Part shown: one piece after another, positions 35,792 to 44,951 of the stretch
How the letters are laid out: the number at the start of each line of letters is the position of its first letter
Numbering within the stretch: the stretch's first letter is position 1
NCBI GenBank assembly: GCA_012976225.1
Contig: JAAVVG010000009.1
Location: 806,001 to 870,000, forward strand
Source: Golubevia sp. BC0850
Lineage: Eukaryota; Basidiomycota; Exobasidiomycetes; Golubeviales; Golubeviaceae
Direction: 5' to 3'
Length of the DNA stretch: 64,000 bases
The notes under the pieces: model-generated
What the model saw: the letters and a program-made list of their open reading frames with translations, nothing else
Told to the model about the DNA's origin: nothing
Database searches by the model: none
Program-made: the position numbers and the translations under genes

Positions 35792-36972
35792 TTATAGGTT
35801 GAGCTTGGTACGTCTCCAGTGACGACGGTTCTTGTTGTACTGGATCTTGTTGTCAGTCTTCATACGGAACCAATTTGGAATAGGTCTGAGATGAGGAGAG
35901 AGAATGAGGTGGTGAGAGGTCAGCTTCGGCCGGTTGGTCCTCAAGTGAAGACGAGAGAGAGCACTTTGAACTAGACTAAGATGAGAATAGTAAGTTCAGG
36001 ATGAGGTTCGAAGAATGGTCTTGACCGGAGAACGTTAGATCCAAGGTGAGATGGAAAGAGGTAGCACCACAAAGGGACGCCTCGAGATTGATGATGTGTT
36101 TCCGACCCCACTCCAAAGAACTTTTGAATCTTGGCATGGTCACCCAATTCCAGCATTCATCAGTTGAGGGGATTCGCAACTCGCCATCAGTCTTTTCCAG
36201 CGAGGCTGTGACCCTCTCTCCCTGCCCATTGTTCCTTGACCGCTATCATCTCCGATACCTCTCCAACTCATCTCGAATCATCTATCATCGCCGTTCTCAG
36301 CTACAGATCTCCCGACTGATCAAGCCTTTCCCTCATCCTCCGTCATGCTCTAGCTTCTTCCTCCCCCTCGAGCATGAGCATTCCAGATTCTCAGCTCTAG
36401 ACCTTGAAGCTAGTGTCTTGAAGGGGTGACGATCTTGATGATTTTGAGTGGTTTGATTTGCGTGATTGGAACAGAAGATGAAGACTTTGAAGATGATGGA
36501 TGGGTAGGGTTGGAAATGGTGCTCGAGATTGGAGGTGGTCCTACCCTGTCTCAACTTGCACTCTCCAACTCCTTGACGCTGTTTTCTCGAGTCTTCTGGT
36601 TTTCAGTCTTGGATCTTTAAAGAATCTGCATCTTGAATCGGAGCACCTCTTTTACCTCATTGTTTCGCTCTTCCTCTGTTCACCTTCTTCCTGCCCACCA
36701 GTCCTCCCACCACCTCTCTTTACCAGTTCTCGTTGAAATACTCACCTGTTTTGGCGGGAAGCCTTAGCTAGCTTAACCTTAGTTCTGAAGGTCTTTTGGG
36801 AAGGCTGAACAAAGCAGTAGAGACAAAGAATGAGGAGACATCAGTTTGCTGAAAATTTCTTCACTTAAACCTTCCCTCCCGCTCAGGATCCCCTCTTCGT
36901 TGTGCGCATCTCTTGTAGATCGATGTTGATGCTTCTAATGTCGATTTTGTAATCGACTGGGATACGTACCAT
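35792..36972 (-). CDS. RPL39: 60S ribosomal protein eL39
   Basis: Small basic protein of the large-subunit exit tunnel. The 51-residue product is fully recoverable from three exons: 36972-36970 (the ATG only), 36804-36746 and 35885-35792. It reads [19 protein letters not shown] and then [20 protein letters not shown], ending [11 protein letters not shown], a standard eL39 with the normal length. The first intron directly follows the start codon (ATG|GTACGT), a position also used in other fungal RPL39 genes. The second intron is very long, about 860 nt, for a 51-codon gene and may host a small RNA or regulatory element. High expression is expected. Confidence 0.96.
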
Positions 36973-37226
36973 CTTGATTCAAAAAATTGGATGGGAGGCG
37001 AAAGGATTCTTCTTGCTTCAGCTGTGCCTTTGCCCAGTCTTCTTCTTCTCACTCTCAGCAGGCGCGTGTTACCGCAGCAAAAGGAAAGAAAGGGAAAGCG
37101 GAGGTTCGAAAAGATGAATGTATGAAACAAAAATGCAATACAACTTATGTAAAAATAGAAAGTACACGAAAGGAGAAGAGCGTACGAGGAGGAAAGGTAA
37201 AGCTTGACTGCTGGTTATACCTCCCA

Positions 37227-38393
37227 CTACCGATCAACTAATCTCAGATAAATTTCTCCCTTTGCGAAACTGACATCCTTCAAACTCTTCAACTTCTGAC
37301 CATTGTTGATCAAAGAGATCTTTCTGTTCAGTAGAATTGGAAGAGTAGGAGCACTTGGAGAGTTAGACCACTCGGAGTCTCTGTCAAAGATGAGCAACCT
37401 TCTCGCAGCTCTACGAACCCTCTCTCTAAGGCCTGGGGCTGAATTCAATGCTTGAGTGAAAGGATTGGTAGTCGAAGAGTCAGCCTGTTCTTGTTTTGGA
37501 GGTGTAGGAGAGTCACGCCCAGAAGGATCTGAGCGTTGACGTCCACCAGAGTCCACTGTGATAGACCTGTCAGACTGTGATCGTTCTATTGTTCCATCAT
37601 CGTTCTTCTCTGAAGGAGTTTGCTGACTGGGTTTCTTGAGCCCGTCGGGGAAGAGCTTATCAAGTTGATAAGTCAGCTGTTCTTCGACTTGCGAGCAAGA
37701 GACTAAGCTGGAGGTTGGTCTAGAAGATTCTTTCTCTTTAGATTTGTCTTGACTACTAGATCTCGTCTTGTCGAGCTTGCTTTGAGTAGAAGGAGTCTCT
37801 GGAAGAGATCGGTCCACCAGCTTCAGAAGAACTGCTTCGACCCAAGCTTCCAAATCCAATTGAAGTTCCACCTCCAACTCCGTCTTCTCTTCAGCTTTCG
37901 AGCTTTCCATTCCCTTCTCTTCCAGTATCCGAACCTGCAGATTGGATATCCGGAATCTTTCGATCATAGCATTGATGTCTGAAAACTCTTCTCTCGTGAA
38001 CCGTCTCTCCATTTTGATGATGGTATTCCTTCTTCCAGGTTTCTGAGATCTGCAGCCGTCCGAACATGTACTAATCGAACCCCAGTTCCTGAGCCATTTT
38101 GCTCTTGGTGTGATTTCTCGACCACAAGTTAAGCATGGTTTCGGGGAGAGATCTGAAAGGCAGATGGAGTCCTTCGAAGCTGAATTGCTAGAGCTTTGTT
38201 GAGGTTTGGTCGAAGATTGGAGTTCTAGCTCAGACTTTTGCTCTAAAAGTAGATCCCGCTGCTTCTTAGATAGTTTGGGTGGCATGACGGTGGAGGTTGA
38301 CTTGAATCGTAAAGATGGATGGGAGACGATGGAAGATTGGAGTTGCTTCTTCCTGAATAGTTGAAATAGCTCAGAAATTAGGGGATATCTCAT
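37227..38393 (-). CDS. DUF2256-DUF3253 fusion protein, probably mitochondrial
   Basis: A single-exon minus frame of 388 codons from ATG 38393. The frame is open upstream to 38516, but the start at 38393 gives a basic, Ser-rich presequence (MRYPLISELFQLFRKKQL... to about residue 35) typical of mitochondrial import. Next is MPPKLSKKQRDLLLEQK, then a zinc-ribbon-like module PCLTCGREITPRAKWLRNWG with STCSDGCRSQKPGR: CxxC...CxxxC around W residues, the pattern of the bacterial DUF2256 domain. A charged linker follows, then a C-terminal winged-helix-like DUF3253 pattern split by a low-complexity insert (LEAWVEAVLLKLVDR, then APGLRERVRRAARRLLIFD, then KSLKDVSFAKGEIYLRL). In bacteria both domains are short uncharacterised proteins. 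Function is unknown; zinc binding is likely. It shares a divergent promoter with the P450 reductase gene. Confidence 0.68.
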   Translation of the reverse strand: MRYPLISELFQLFRKKQLQSSIVSHPSLRFKSTSTVMPPKLSKKQRDLLLEQKSELELQSSTKPQQSSSNSASKDSICLSDLSPKPCLTCGREITPRAKWLRNWGSISTCSDGCRSQKPGRRNTIIKMERRFTREEFSDINAMIERFRISNLQVRILEEKGMESSKAEEKTELEVELQLDLEAWVEAVLLKLVDRSLPETPSTQSKLDKTRSSSQDKSKEKESSRPTSSLVSCSQVEEQLTYQLDKLFPDGLKKPSQQTPSEKNDDGTIERSQSDRSITVDSGGRQRSDPSGRDSPTPPKQEQADSSTTNPFTQALNSAPGLRERVRRAARRLLIFDRDSEWSNSPSAPTLPILLNRKISLINNGQKLKSLKDVSFAKGEIYLRLVDR

Positions 38394-38732
38394 AGACTGG
38401 GAGAAGGTATAGAAGCTGACCGAGAGTCTATTCGATGCCTGTTGAGAGAATAAAAGAGGATGAGTAAGAAAAACGAGAAGGGACGTTTGGCTTGTCCGAC
38501 CCACTGCTTCTCCCAAAAAGATCCTAGGTAGATGAGTAGAAAGTCTTTCGATTCTTCCGAGTTATCCAAGGAAGAAAGGGAAGAAACTCGTAAGATGGGA
38601 TGAAGAAGAAGGATGTAAAGGGCAACGTACGACCTAGTACGACAGCCCATCGCAATCATCAGTTTCACATCTTCAACTTCCTTCTTCCCTTCCACATCAT
38701 CATCAAAGTCGATTCCTCTCAGATCAATAGTC
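38394..38732. promoter_or_regulatory. Divergent promoter, DUF2256-DUF3253 gene and P450 reductase
   Basis: About 340 bp separates the two start codons, with pyrimidine-rich segments near both ends. No TATA box is obvious. The short distance implies shared control elements. Confidence 0.4.
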
Positions 38733-41260
38733 ATGGTGACAACGACAGATTTAGTCATCCTAGCCATTCTAGGATCAGCTGCCTGCCTATACCTTTTCAG
38801 AGATACTCTTTTCGCAAAGAAGGAAGACTCTCTCTCAAAGTTGAATGGTGGTGTCTTAAACGGAGGTGAAGGCGATTCGGACTGGCTTGACAAGCTAAAG
38901 AACCAGGTGAGTCGTCTTTTACGTATCAAAACAGGTATCCAGGCAGAGGGACTGGAGATTCCCGATAGTGGACGGTCGGGAGACAGAGATAGCTCCGGAA
39001 GGAGGTGTAGCAGATCATCCCCTCTCTCACTTCCATTGATAGCAAGCTCCTGTTCGTTCTCTGACAACGAATCAGAATTGAAAACGCTTGAGACTGCGCC
39101 ATGTCGTTGAGCTTTCACTTTCCGTTGGACCGAGGGAGAGGTGGGGGAAGCTTGGCTTGGTCATCCTCAATAACACAGCTGTTCCTCTCTTCAGTCTTCT
39201 GCTTCTATCGGATCTCCTCTAACATGCTTTTCGATCTGTCTCCCAACCATGCCTCTTCCGTATGACAGAAGAAGCGAATCGCCATCTTCTACGGATCTCA
39301 AACCGGAACAGCTGAAGAATATGCCACCAAGATCGCCAAAGAAGCCAAAGCCAGATTCGGAACTTCTTCTCTAGTCCTAGATCCAGAAGAGTATGAATTC
39401 GACAAGTTAGATCAAGTCCCACAAGACTGTGTCTGCATCTTCGTCATGGCAACCTATGGTGAAGGAGAGCCAACTGACAACTCAGTCGGATTAATGGAAT
39501 ACATCAACGACGAATCAGTGACTTTCTCTGAAGGAGCCGATCGATTGGAGAATCTCAATTACGTAGTCTTTGGTCTAGGAAACAGGACCTACGAACACTT
39601 CAACGAGATCGGAAGGAAGTTGGACAAGAGATTGGAAGCTCTGGGAGCCAAGAGAATTGGTCCTTACGGAGAAGGAGATGATGACAAGAGCATGGAAGAA
39701 GATTATTTGGCTTGGAAAGATTCAATGTTCGAAGCCTTAGCCAAGGAATGCAACTTCGAAGAAGGAGGAGGATCAGACGTTGCAGACTTCAAGGTTGAAG
39801 AACTCTCCACCGATTCCATCGACGCTGCTAAGGTCTACCGAGGAGAACTTTCTGCAAGAGCTTTACTTGGAACTAAAGGAATTCACGATGCCAAGAACCC
39901 CTACATCGCTTCAGTCGTCAAGGCTAAGGAACTCTTCGTCGAAGGAAAGGCTGACAGGTCTTGTGTTCACATGGAATTCGACATCGATGGATCTGGAATC
40001 TCTTATCAACATGGAGATCATATTGCTGTTTGGGCTAATAACCCCGAGCAAGAAGTCACCAGAGCTCTATCTGTTCTAGGTCTCAACGAGAAGAGGGAAA
40101 CTATCATCGACGTCGAATCCTTGGATCCAACTCTAGCAAAGGTTCCATTCCCAACGCCAACCACCTACGAAGCTATCTTCAGACACTATCTAGGAATCAC
40201 CTCAACTGCTTCAAGACAAACTCTCAACAACCTCTCCAAATTCGCTCCTACTGAACAAGCCAGAGCTGAACTCGAGAAGATCGGATCGGACAAGAGCTAC
40301 TACCAAGCCAAGGTCGGAAACAAGCATCTCAGAATAGCTCAAGTACTTCAAACGGTCTGTGGAGATGATCTCAATCAAGTCGATAAAGCTATCGCCTGGG
40401 ATATTCCCTTCGATAGAGTCATCTCTGATATCCCAAGAGTCGGGCCTAGGTATTACTCAATCTCATCATCTCCAAAGCTTCATCCAAAGACCATTCATAT
40501 CACTGCTGTGGTCCTCAAGTATCGATCCGCAGATGGTCCAGAAGGTCCTTTCATTCACGGTCTAGCCACCAATTACATCTCCAAGATTAAGCAGGAAATG
40601 GAAGGAAAGAATTACGATTCGGATCCAAACCATCCTCTACATGGAACCCCTCTCTACGACCTCAAAGGACCAAGAGGTTCCTACTCTGCTCAACCTGGTC
40701 AATTCAAGGTTCCGATCCATATCAGAAGGTCTAACTTCAGATTACCCACTTCTCCAAAGATTCCAGTCATCATGGTTGGACCTGGAACTGGAGTAGCTCC
40801 TTTCCGTTCTTTCGTTCAAGAGAGAGTCGCAAGTGCTGAGAAAGCAAAGGATAAGAACGGAGCTGAAGCTTTGAAAGATTGGGGAAATATATGGTTATTC
40901 TATGGATGTAGGAATTCGAATGAGGATTTCCTTTACAAGGAAGAGTGGCCTGAACATCAAGCCAAGTTAGATGATAAGTTGAGAATGGAGGTTTCACTTT
41001 CAAGAGAGAAGTTCGGTCCAAATGGCAAAAAAATTTACGTTCAAGATTTGATCTGGCAAAATAAGGATGAGATTGCCAAGGACATTTTGGAGAAGAAGGC
41101 TTATGTTTTCATTTGTGGTGAAGCTAAAGGAATGGCCCAGGAGGTTGAAGCGATCTTTGCTAAGATTTTAAGTGAGGCTAAGGGAAGTCCTGAAGCTGGT
41201 AAAGCTGAAATTAAGATGATGAAGGATAGAAGTAGATTGTTGTTGGATGTTTGGTCGTAG
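38733..41260 (+). CDS. NCP1: NADPH-cytochrome P450 reductase
   Basis: Moves electrons from NADPH through FAD and FMN to ER cytochromes P450 (sterol and xenobiotic oxidation) and other haem acceptors. Two exons, 38733-38906 and 39269-41260, give about 721 residues. The N-terminal membrane anchor is MVTTTDLVILAILGSAACLY. The FMN domain has IFYGSQTGTAEEYA, MATYGEGEPTDNSV and VFGLGNRTYEHFN. The FAD-binding part has VGPRYYSISSSPKLH and ITAVVLKYRS. The NADPH domain has VGPGTGVAPFRSFVQER, WLFYGCRNSNEDFLYKEEW and YVFICGEAKGMAQEV. It ends in the family's terminal Trp motif, DVWS. All catalytic landmarks are present. The 362-nt intron separates the anchor from the FMN domain. Identification is secure; the yeast symbol is by homology. 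Confidence 0.95.
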
Positions 41261-41658
41261 TTTTCTCGATAGATGTTAGGTCATTTCGTATATCCTATTT
41301 GATCAACTGCAGCTCCCTTTAACTCTATCAAAGTCTTTGCCTATTTTTACGAAGCAGATTATCATCCCTTACCCAGTCGTCTTCAAATCTGTCTGACCCC
41401 TTTCGCGCCACCCCACCCCCATTTCTCTCTTCTTCTCTGCTACTGCTGAATTTTCTTAATTTGTTTTTTAAACGCTCACCTACTCTCTCCCTATTTGTCT
41501 TTACGCTGTTTGTCAAATTAGATCAAAACCCGTCAAAAGAAGAGTTGAAAAAAGGCGCAATTCTGGCCTTCCATTGATCATGTCTGTTCTATCTTTCGCT
41601 TCGAAATAAGCTTCAAAGCAGATTTTTAGGGATTGAAGTAGTTAAGAGAGAGGGACAA
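41261..41658. other. Intergenic region between convergent genes
   Basis: 3' UTR territory of P450 reductase, with several T-runs. No coding signal. Confidence 0.35.
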
Positions 41659-41988
41659 TCAAAGGATGATCAACTTCGAATCTTTCCTTCCATTCGAGGA
41701 CGGAAGATTCCGCATTTGAGCGGTAAAGAGTTTCGGAGAGGGATTGAGACCGACAATGATGCGCTTTGCTACTCTGTTAACTTGTTGGAAAGCTTTAAGA
41801 TCGTGATAAGGGAGATAATGAATTTTTTTGTCCCAAACGTTTACTGAATAGACTCCCAAGTAGGTTGGATCCATCTTGATCCTGACCAGGTCATCGAAAT
41901 GGCGGTTGACTGCTTGTAATGTCTTGAGATCAACCTCAGACAGAAAATCAAAAACGGTGCGAAGCCATAATTCGGATCTAGAAATCAT
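41659..41988 (-). CDS. Short F-box-like protein or fragment, 109 aa
   Basis: The minus frame from ATG 41988 (the frame is open up to 42120) encodes an F-box-like helix set, MISRSELWLRTVFDFLSEVD, then LKTLQAVNRHFDDLVRI. A second similar unit follows, YHDLKAFQQVNRVAKRIIVG, and then a stop. F-box domains recruit substrates to SCF ubiquitin ligases. The substrate-binding C-terminal part expected in this family is missing, so this is either a very short member or a truncated relic. It sits next to other broken F-box copies on the same strand. Confidence 0.45.
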   Translation of the reverse strand: MISRSELWLRTVFDFLSEVDLKTLQAVNRHFDDLVRIKMDPTYLGVYSVNVWDKKIHYLPYHDLKAFQQVNRVAKRIIVGLNPSPKLFTAQMRNLPSSNGRKDSKLIIL

Positions 41989-42120
41989 CTTGAAGAGATA
42001 AGGAAAGGTAAGAATGCTTGCAGAACAAGAGCCTTTATGTAGTGTGAGGGTAGAGATAGATGGCGACGAACAAAGGGGTTGGATCAGGACAAGACACGGA
42101 CTCGACAAGGATTCATACAT

Positions 42121-42937
42121 AACTGTCTCAAGGAAACGTTGTTCTCTTTGTTCTCATTCGAGAGCAGCTTAAGAACAAGGCGTGATCAAAAGACAAGCAA
42201 GAGCAACGACGAGCCTGCGAGCGTGCCTCCCTGCGACATTTGACTCGGAGCTGGGAACCTAGGCTCTGAAAATGGTAATCCAGATGCCTGTAGTAGATCA
42301 CTTCATGAAGAAAGAGTACACTAAATACATGAAAGCTTTGAAGACGATTCAAAAGGGGAGGTGGAGCGAACTGAAGGGAGGAAAAGGTAAAGGAAGGAAA
42401 GAGTGAGGAGAAAAGAACCTACCCATCAGACGCGCGAGACTTAACGTCTCAATCTCGGTAGAGATGCCACACCTGTGGTTCACAAAAAACGTTCTGAGGG
42501 ACACGAAACGAGTGGTCTGACCGAAAATCCTGAAGATGAAGTGGCTGTGAATTCAAGATGGAGAAACGCAGAAAAGAAGAACAAGCTTCTTTGCAATACA
42601 AGATTGAGTACTTCACTGCTTTCTTCAGCTGCACAAGCCGCGTTTCTGCTCGCAATTCGCAACTGAAGGAACAGCAGATTACAGAGATGCGTTGGAGCGG
42701 TCCGAGCAGATTACAGAGTAGACAACAAGAGAAAGCAGTGAGGAGCCATAAAGCTCATCTTTACTGAGAATCAGACGTAAGATCTTGGGGCATGGAGCTC
42801 ATTCATAAGGTATGTAATAAGAGAGTGGGTCATACTCGTTCCAAAAGTCAGATGGCTGCCGAATGGGGAAGGAAAAGCCATCTCTGTCAGACAAATGTTA
42901 CGTTTCCTTCAAATAAGATCATTATGAGTTCAATCGT
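42121..42937. other. Spacer between F-box relics
   Basis: Short frames on both strands, the longest 75 codons. None has F-box, LRR or other features. It is probably decayed sequence or 3' UTR of the pseudogene upstream on the minus strand. Confidence 0.3.
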
Positions 42938-43940
42938 TCAGCTCGACTCACATAATCCTGATCGATTGAATCCTAATCGATTGCGTAGTTGGATTCCGCC
43001 GTCAAGTTGTGGTCCAGGTAAAAGAGATCCCCTTCCCAACCTCCTACTGTAGAATGTTCCCATACCTGCAGGGTTTCTTTCAAGCAAAGCTTCCCTCTCT
43101 CGATTCCACTTGTCTTTCTCTAATAGCTTGAAGTAGTTTTCCCAACTCCAATCACTTCCCCATCCTTCGTCCTGTTCTATTCCTAACTTTTCCTCTGCAG
43201 CTCGAAGGTAAAAATGGAAGTGCTCTGCCTTCCAACTGACGTCTCCCTCTTCCAAGTCTGATAGAGGATGCTCTACCATGTAGGCTTGTAGCACGTCTAA
43301 GACTGTGATGGCTTCAGGTTCGGAAGTGGCCGTTGCATTGAGGTGACTTGATACCTCCATCGCATCTGATATCGAGAATTTCATCGCTTCCATTCCTTCT
43401 TCTCGGCTCCGATCTTTATCAGACTCCGTCGATTTTCCGTTTAGTGGACCAGGATTGGTGGAAGACTCTTTCTTTCTGATAACCCCTTCGTCAGACCATT
43501 CATAGGATTCACAGTCTCGAATATAGTCCGTGGCCATTTGGTGAGTCTAATGTGTCTCTAACCAACGAAGATTCTTCATGGGCGGATTAGTTGCACTCTG
43601 AGCTAAAAGTTGCGATGGGTCATCGAATGGAACTCCTCCGATTCTGGCTGTCCCAACGAGCGGACAGCAACCCTTTACGACTTGGTAGGAAAAGCGTCCG
43701 AGAGCCGGATGTAGTCGAACCTCATCTCCTTCCTGAAGGTTGTTAAGAGAGTGTTGCCTGAGAGGTACTGTGAAGAGAGTTTCCCGGGCTGAACGAACTT
43801 CTGAGTATTTCAGTAAAGACTTGTTGATACGTCTGAGGCTGTTGAGATCGAAGTATCTAAGTAGCTGAAGATCTCGATCCAAATGTCGGCCGGTAGAGAC
43901 TTGCAATTGGAGTTTTCCTGGTTGGTGACTTCGTAAAGAC
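42938..43940 (-). pseudogene. F-box family pseudogene
   Basis: On the minus strand from an acceptor at 43941 (CTCTCCAG), one frame contains SLPADIWIEI, the first half of an F-box. The second half, LLRYFDLNSLRRINKSLLKY, lies a few bases on in another frame. That second frame continues with a conserved-looking domain (DEVRLHPALGRFSYQVVKG, ARIGGVPFDDPSQLLAQ) to an in-frame TAG at about 43547. The same frame then resumes for 200 codons with VLDVLQAYMVEHPLSDLEEG, EHFHFYLRAAEEKLGIEQD and PQLDGGIQLRNRLGFNRSG, ending at 42938. This is the full body of one basidiomycete F-box family, broken by one frame change and one stop. Neither break is explained by a visible intron. An unusual spliced gene remains possible. 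Confidence 0.6.
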
Positions 43941-44055
43941 CTGGAGAGAGTGTGAGAGAGGAGAGAAGAGACAGAGGGAACGAAGGACGAGGGAGGTGTG
44001 GAAGGTGAGTCTAACTGAGTTGGGTGAATATGGATTGAAGACGTTTAGAGCTCAC

Positions 44056-44548
44056 CTTGAAATAAAGCGTAAGATGAGAACCTTCCTATCGGATAGTTTT
44101 CTTATCGAGTTGGTTAAGAAAGGTAGAGGTTTGATTTGTCCATCTCTAACGAGTCGAATGATGAACCTGCTGTCTTCCACAATGAGAGTTTCTAGATTGT
44201 CCAACTTCTCGTAGATACTCTCTATAGATTGTGCGAGTCAAGAAATTTCTGAATGGGTTCACAACAGTAAGTTCGAGCACCGTATTGAGGAGTTGTCAAG
44301 GCTTCGAGCCTCGCTGCAGCATCCTCTGCAGTTTGAAGGCATGTCAAAGATTTGACAAGATTTCCATGTTGATGCTCCTTACTTAACATTTGATTAATAA
44401 AAGGAATACCCAGCTCGTCCAAGGTAATGTCTTGAATGAGGCATGGAAACCAGAAGCCCCTCGTTTTCTTAAAGCTCAAAGCCATTGCTCTCAGAGTAGA
44501 GTCTCTTGAGCTGAGCAGGTTGGAGGGAAAGGAACAGAGGTCCAACAT
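44056..44548 (-). pseudogene. F-box/LRR-like fragment upstream of the F-box pseudogene
   Basis: The minus frame from ATG 44548 encodes FWFPCLIQDITLDELGIPFI, LVKSLTCLQTAEDAAARLEA and CCEPIQKFLDSHN, with the rhythm of the repeats that follow the F-box in fungal F-box/LRR proteins. It hits TAG at about 44222. In another frame the protein continues at once (ESIYEKLDNLETLIVEDSRF, then RKLSDRKVLILRFIS) to a GTGAGC donor at 44055. That donor would join the F-box pseudogene exon at 43940. One frame break therefore separates two coherent halves. It may be the head of a hybrid with that locus or a separate relic. Confidence 0.45.
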
Positions 44549-44951
44549 GTCAGAAGAAATCAGACATCAGGATGTCGCAAAGCTTTTTCTAAGTGGTCCA
44601 AACTGCAACGTTCCCACTTCCATGTTGCTCGTCCTACTCACATTCTTGCCCTCTCTCTTTGGTTCTCATCTCCCCTCTTCTCTGCCCAACTCAACTCCTG
44701 ACCCATCTTACGATGTTTAAACAAATATCATCTGAAAGAGTGTCCAGTCTAGGAGTTACCATCCTTCGCTTTTGACTTTGGTGGTGTCGAGAGGAGAGAG
44801 AAGGCTCCAATGTAAATCGACCTTGAATTGACCTCTCCCTTTAAACCGCCTCACCTTTCTACCCGTCTTCTTCAATTCCTCTATTATTTTTCATTCTGTT
44901 TGACTATTCCTCAAATTTTCTCACCTCAGACTAAATCGCCCACTCCTTTCA
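44549..44951. other. Divergent spacer and promoter of the coiled-coil gene
   Basis: This separates the F-box relic (minus) from the coiled-coil gene (plus). The last 120 bp is pyrimidine-rich and TC-laden, a common fungal promoter/leader texture. No gene is seen. Confidence 0.35.

Noticed and set aside
35886-36745. Possible box C/D snoRNA in the long RPL39 intron
   Set aside because: TGATGA- and CTGA-like words occur, but without a terminal stem or convincing spacing, so I could not support a feature.
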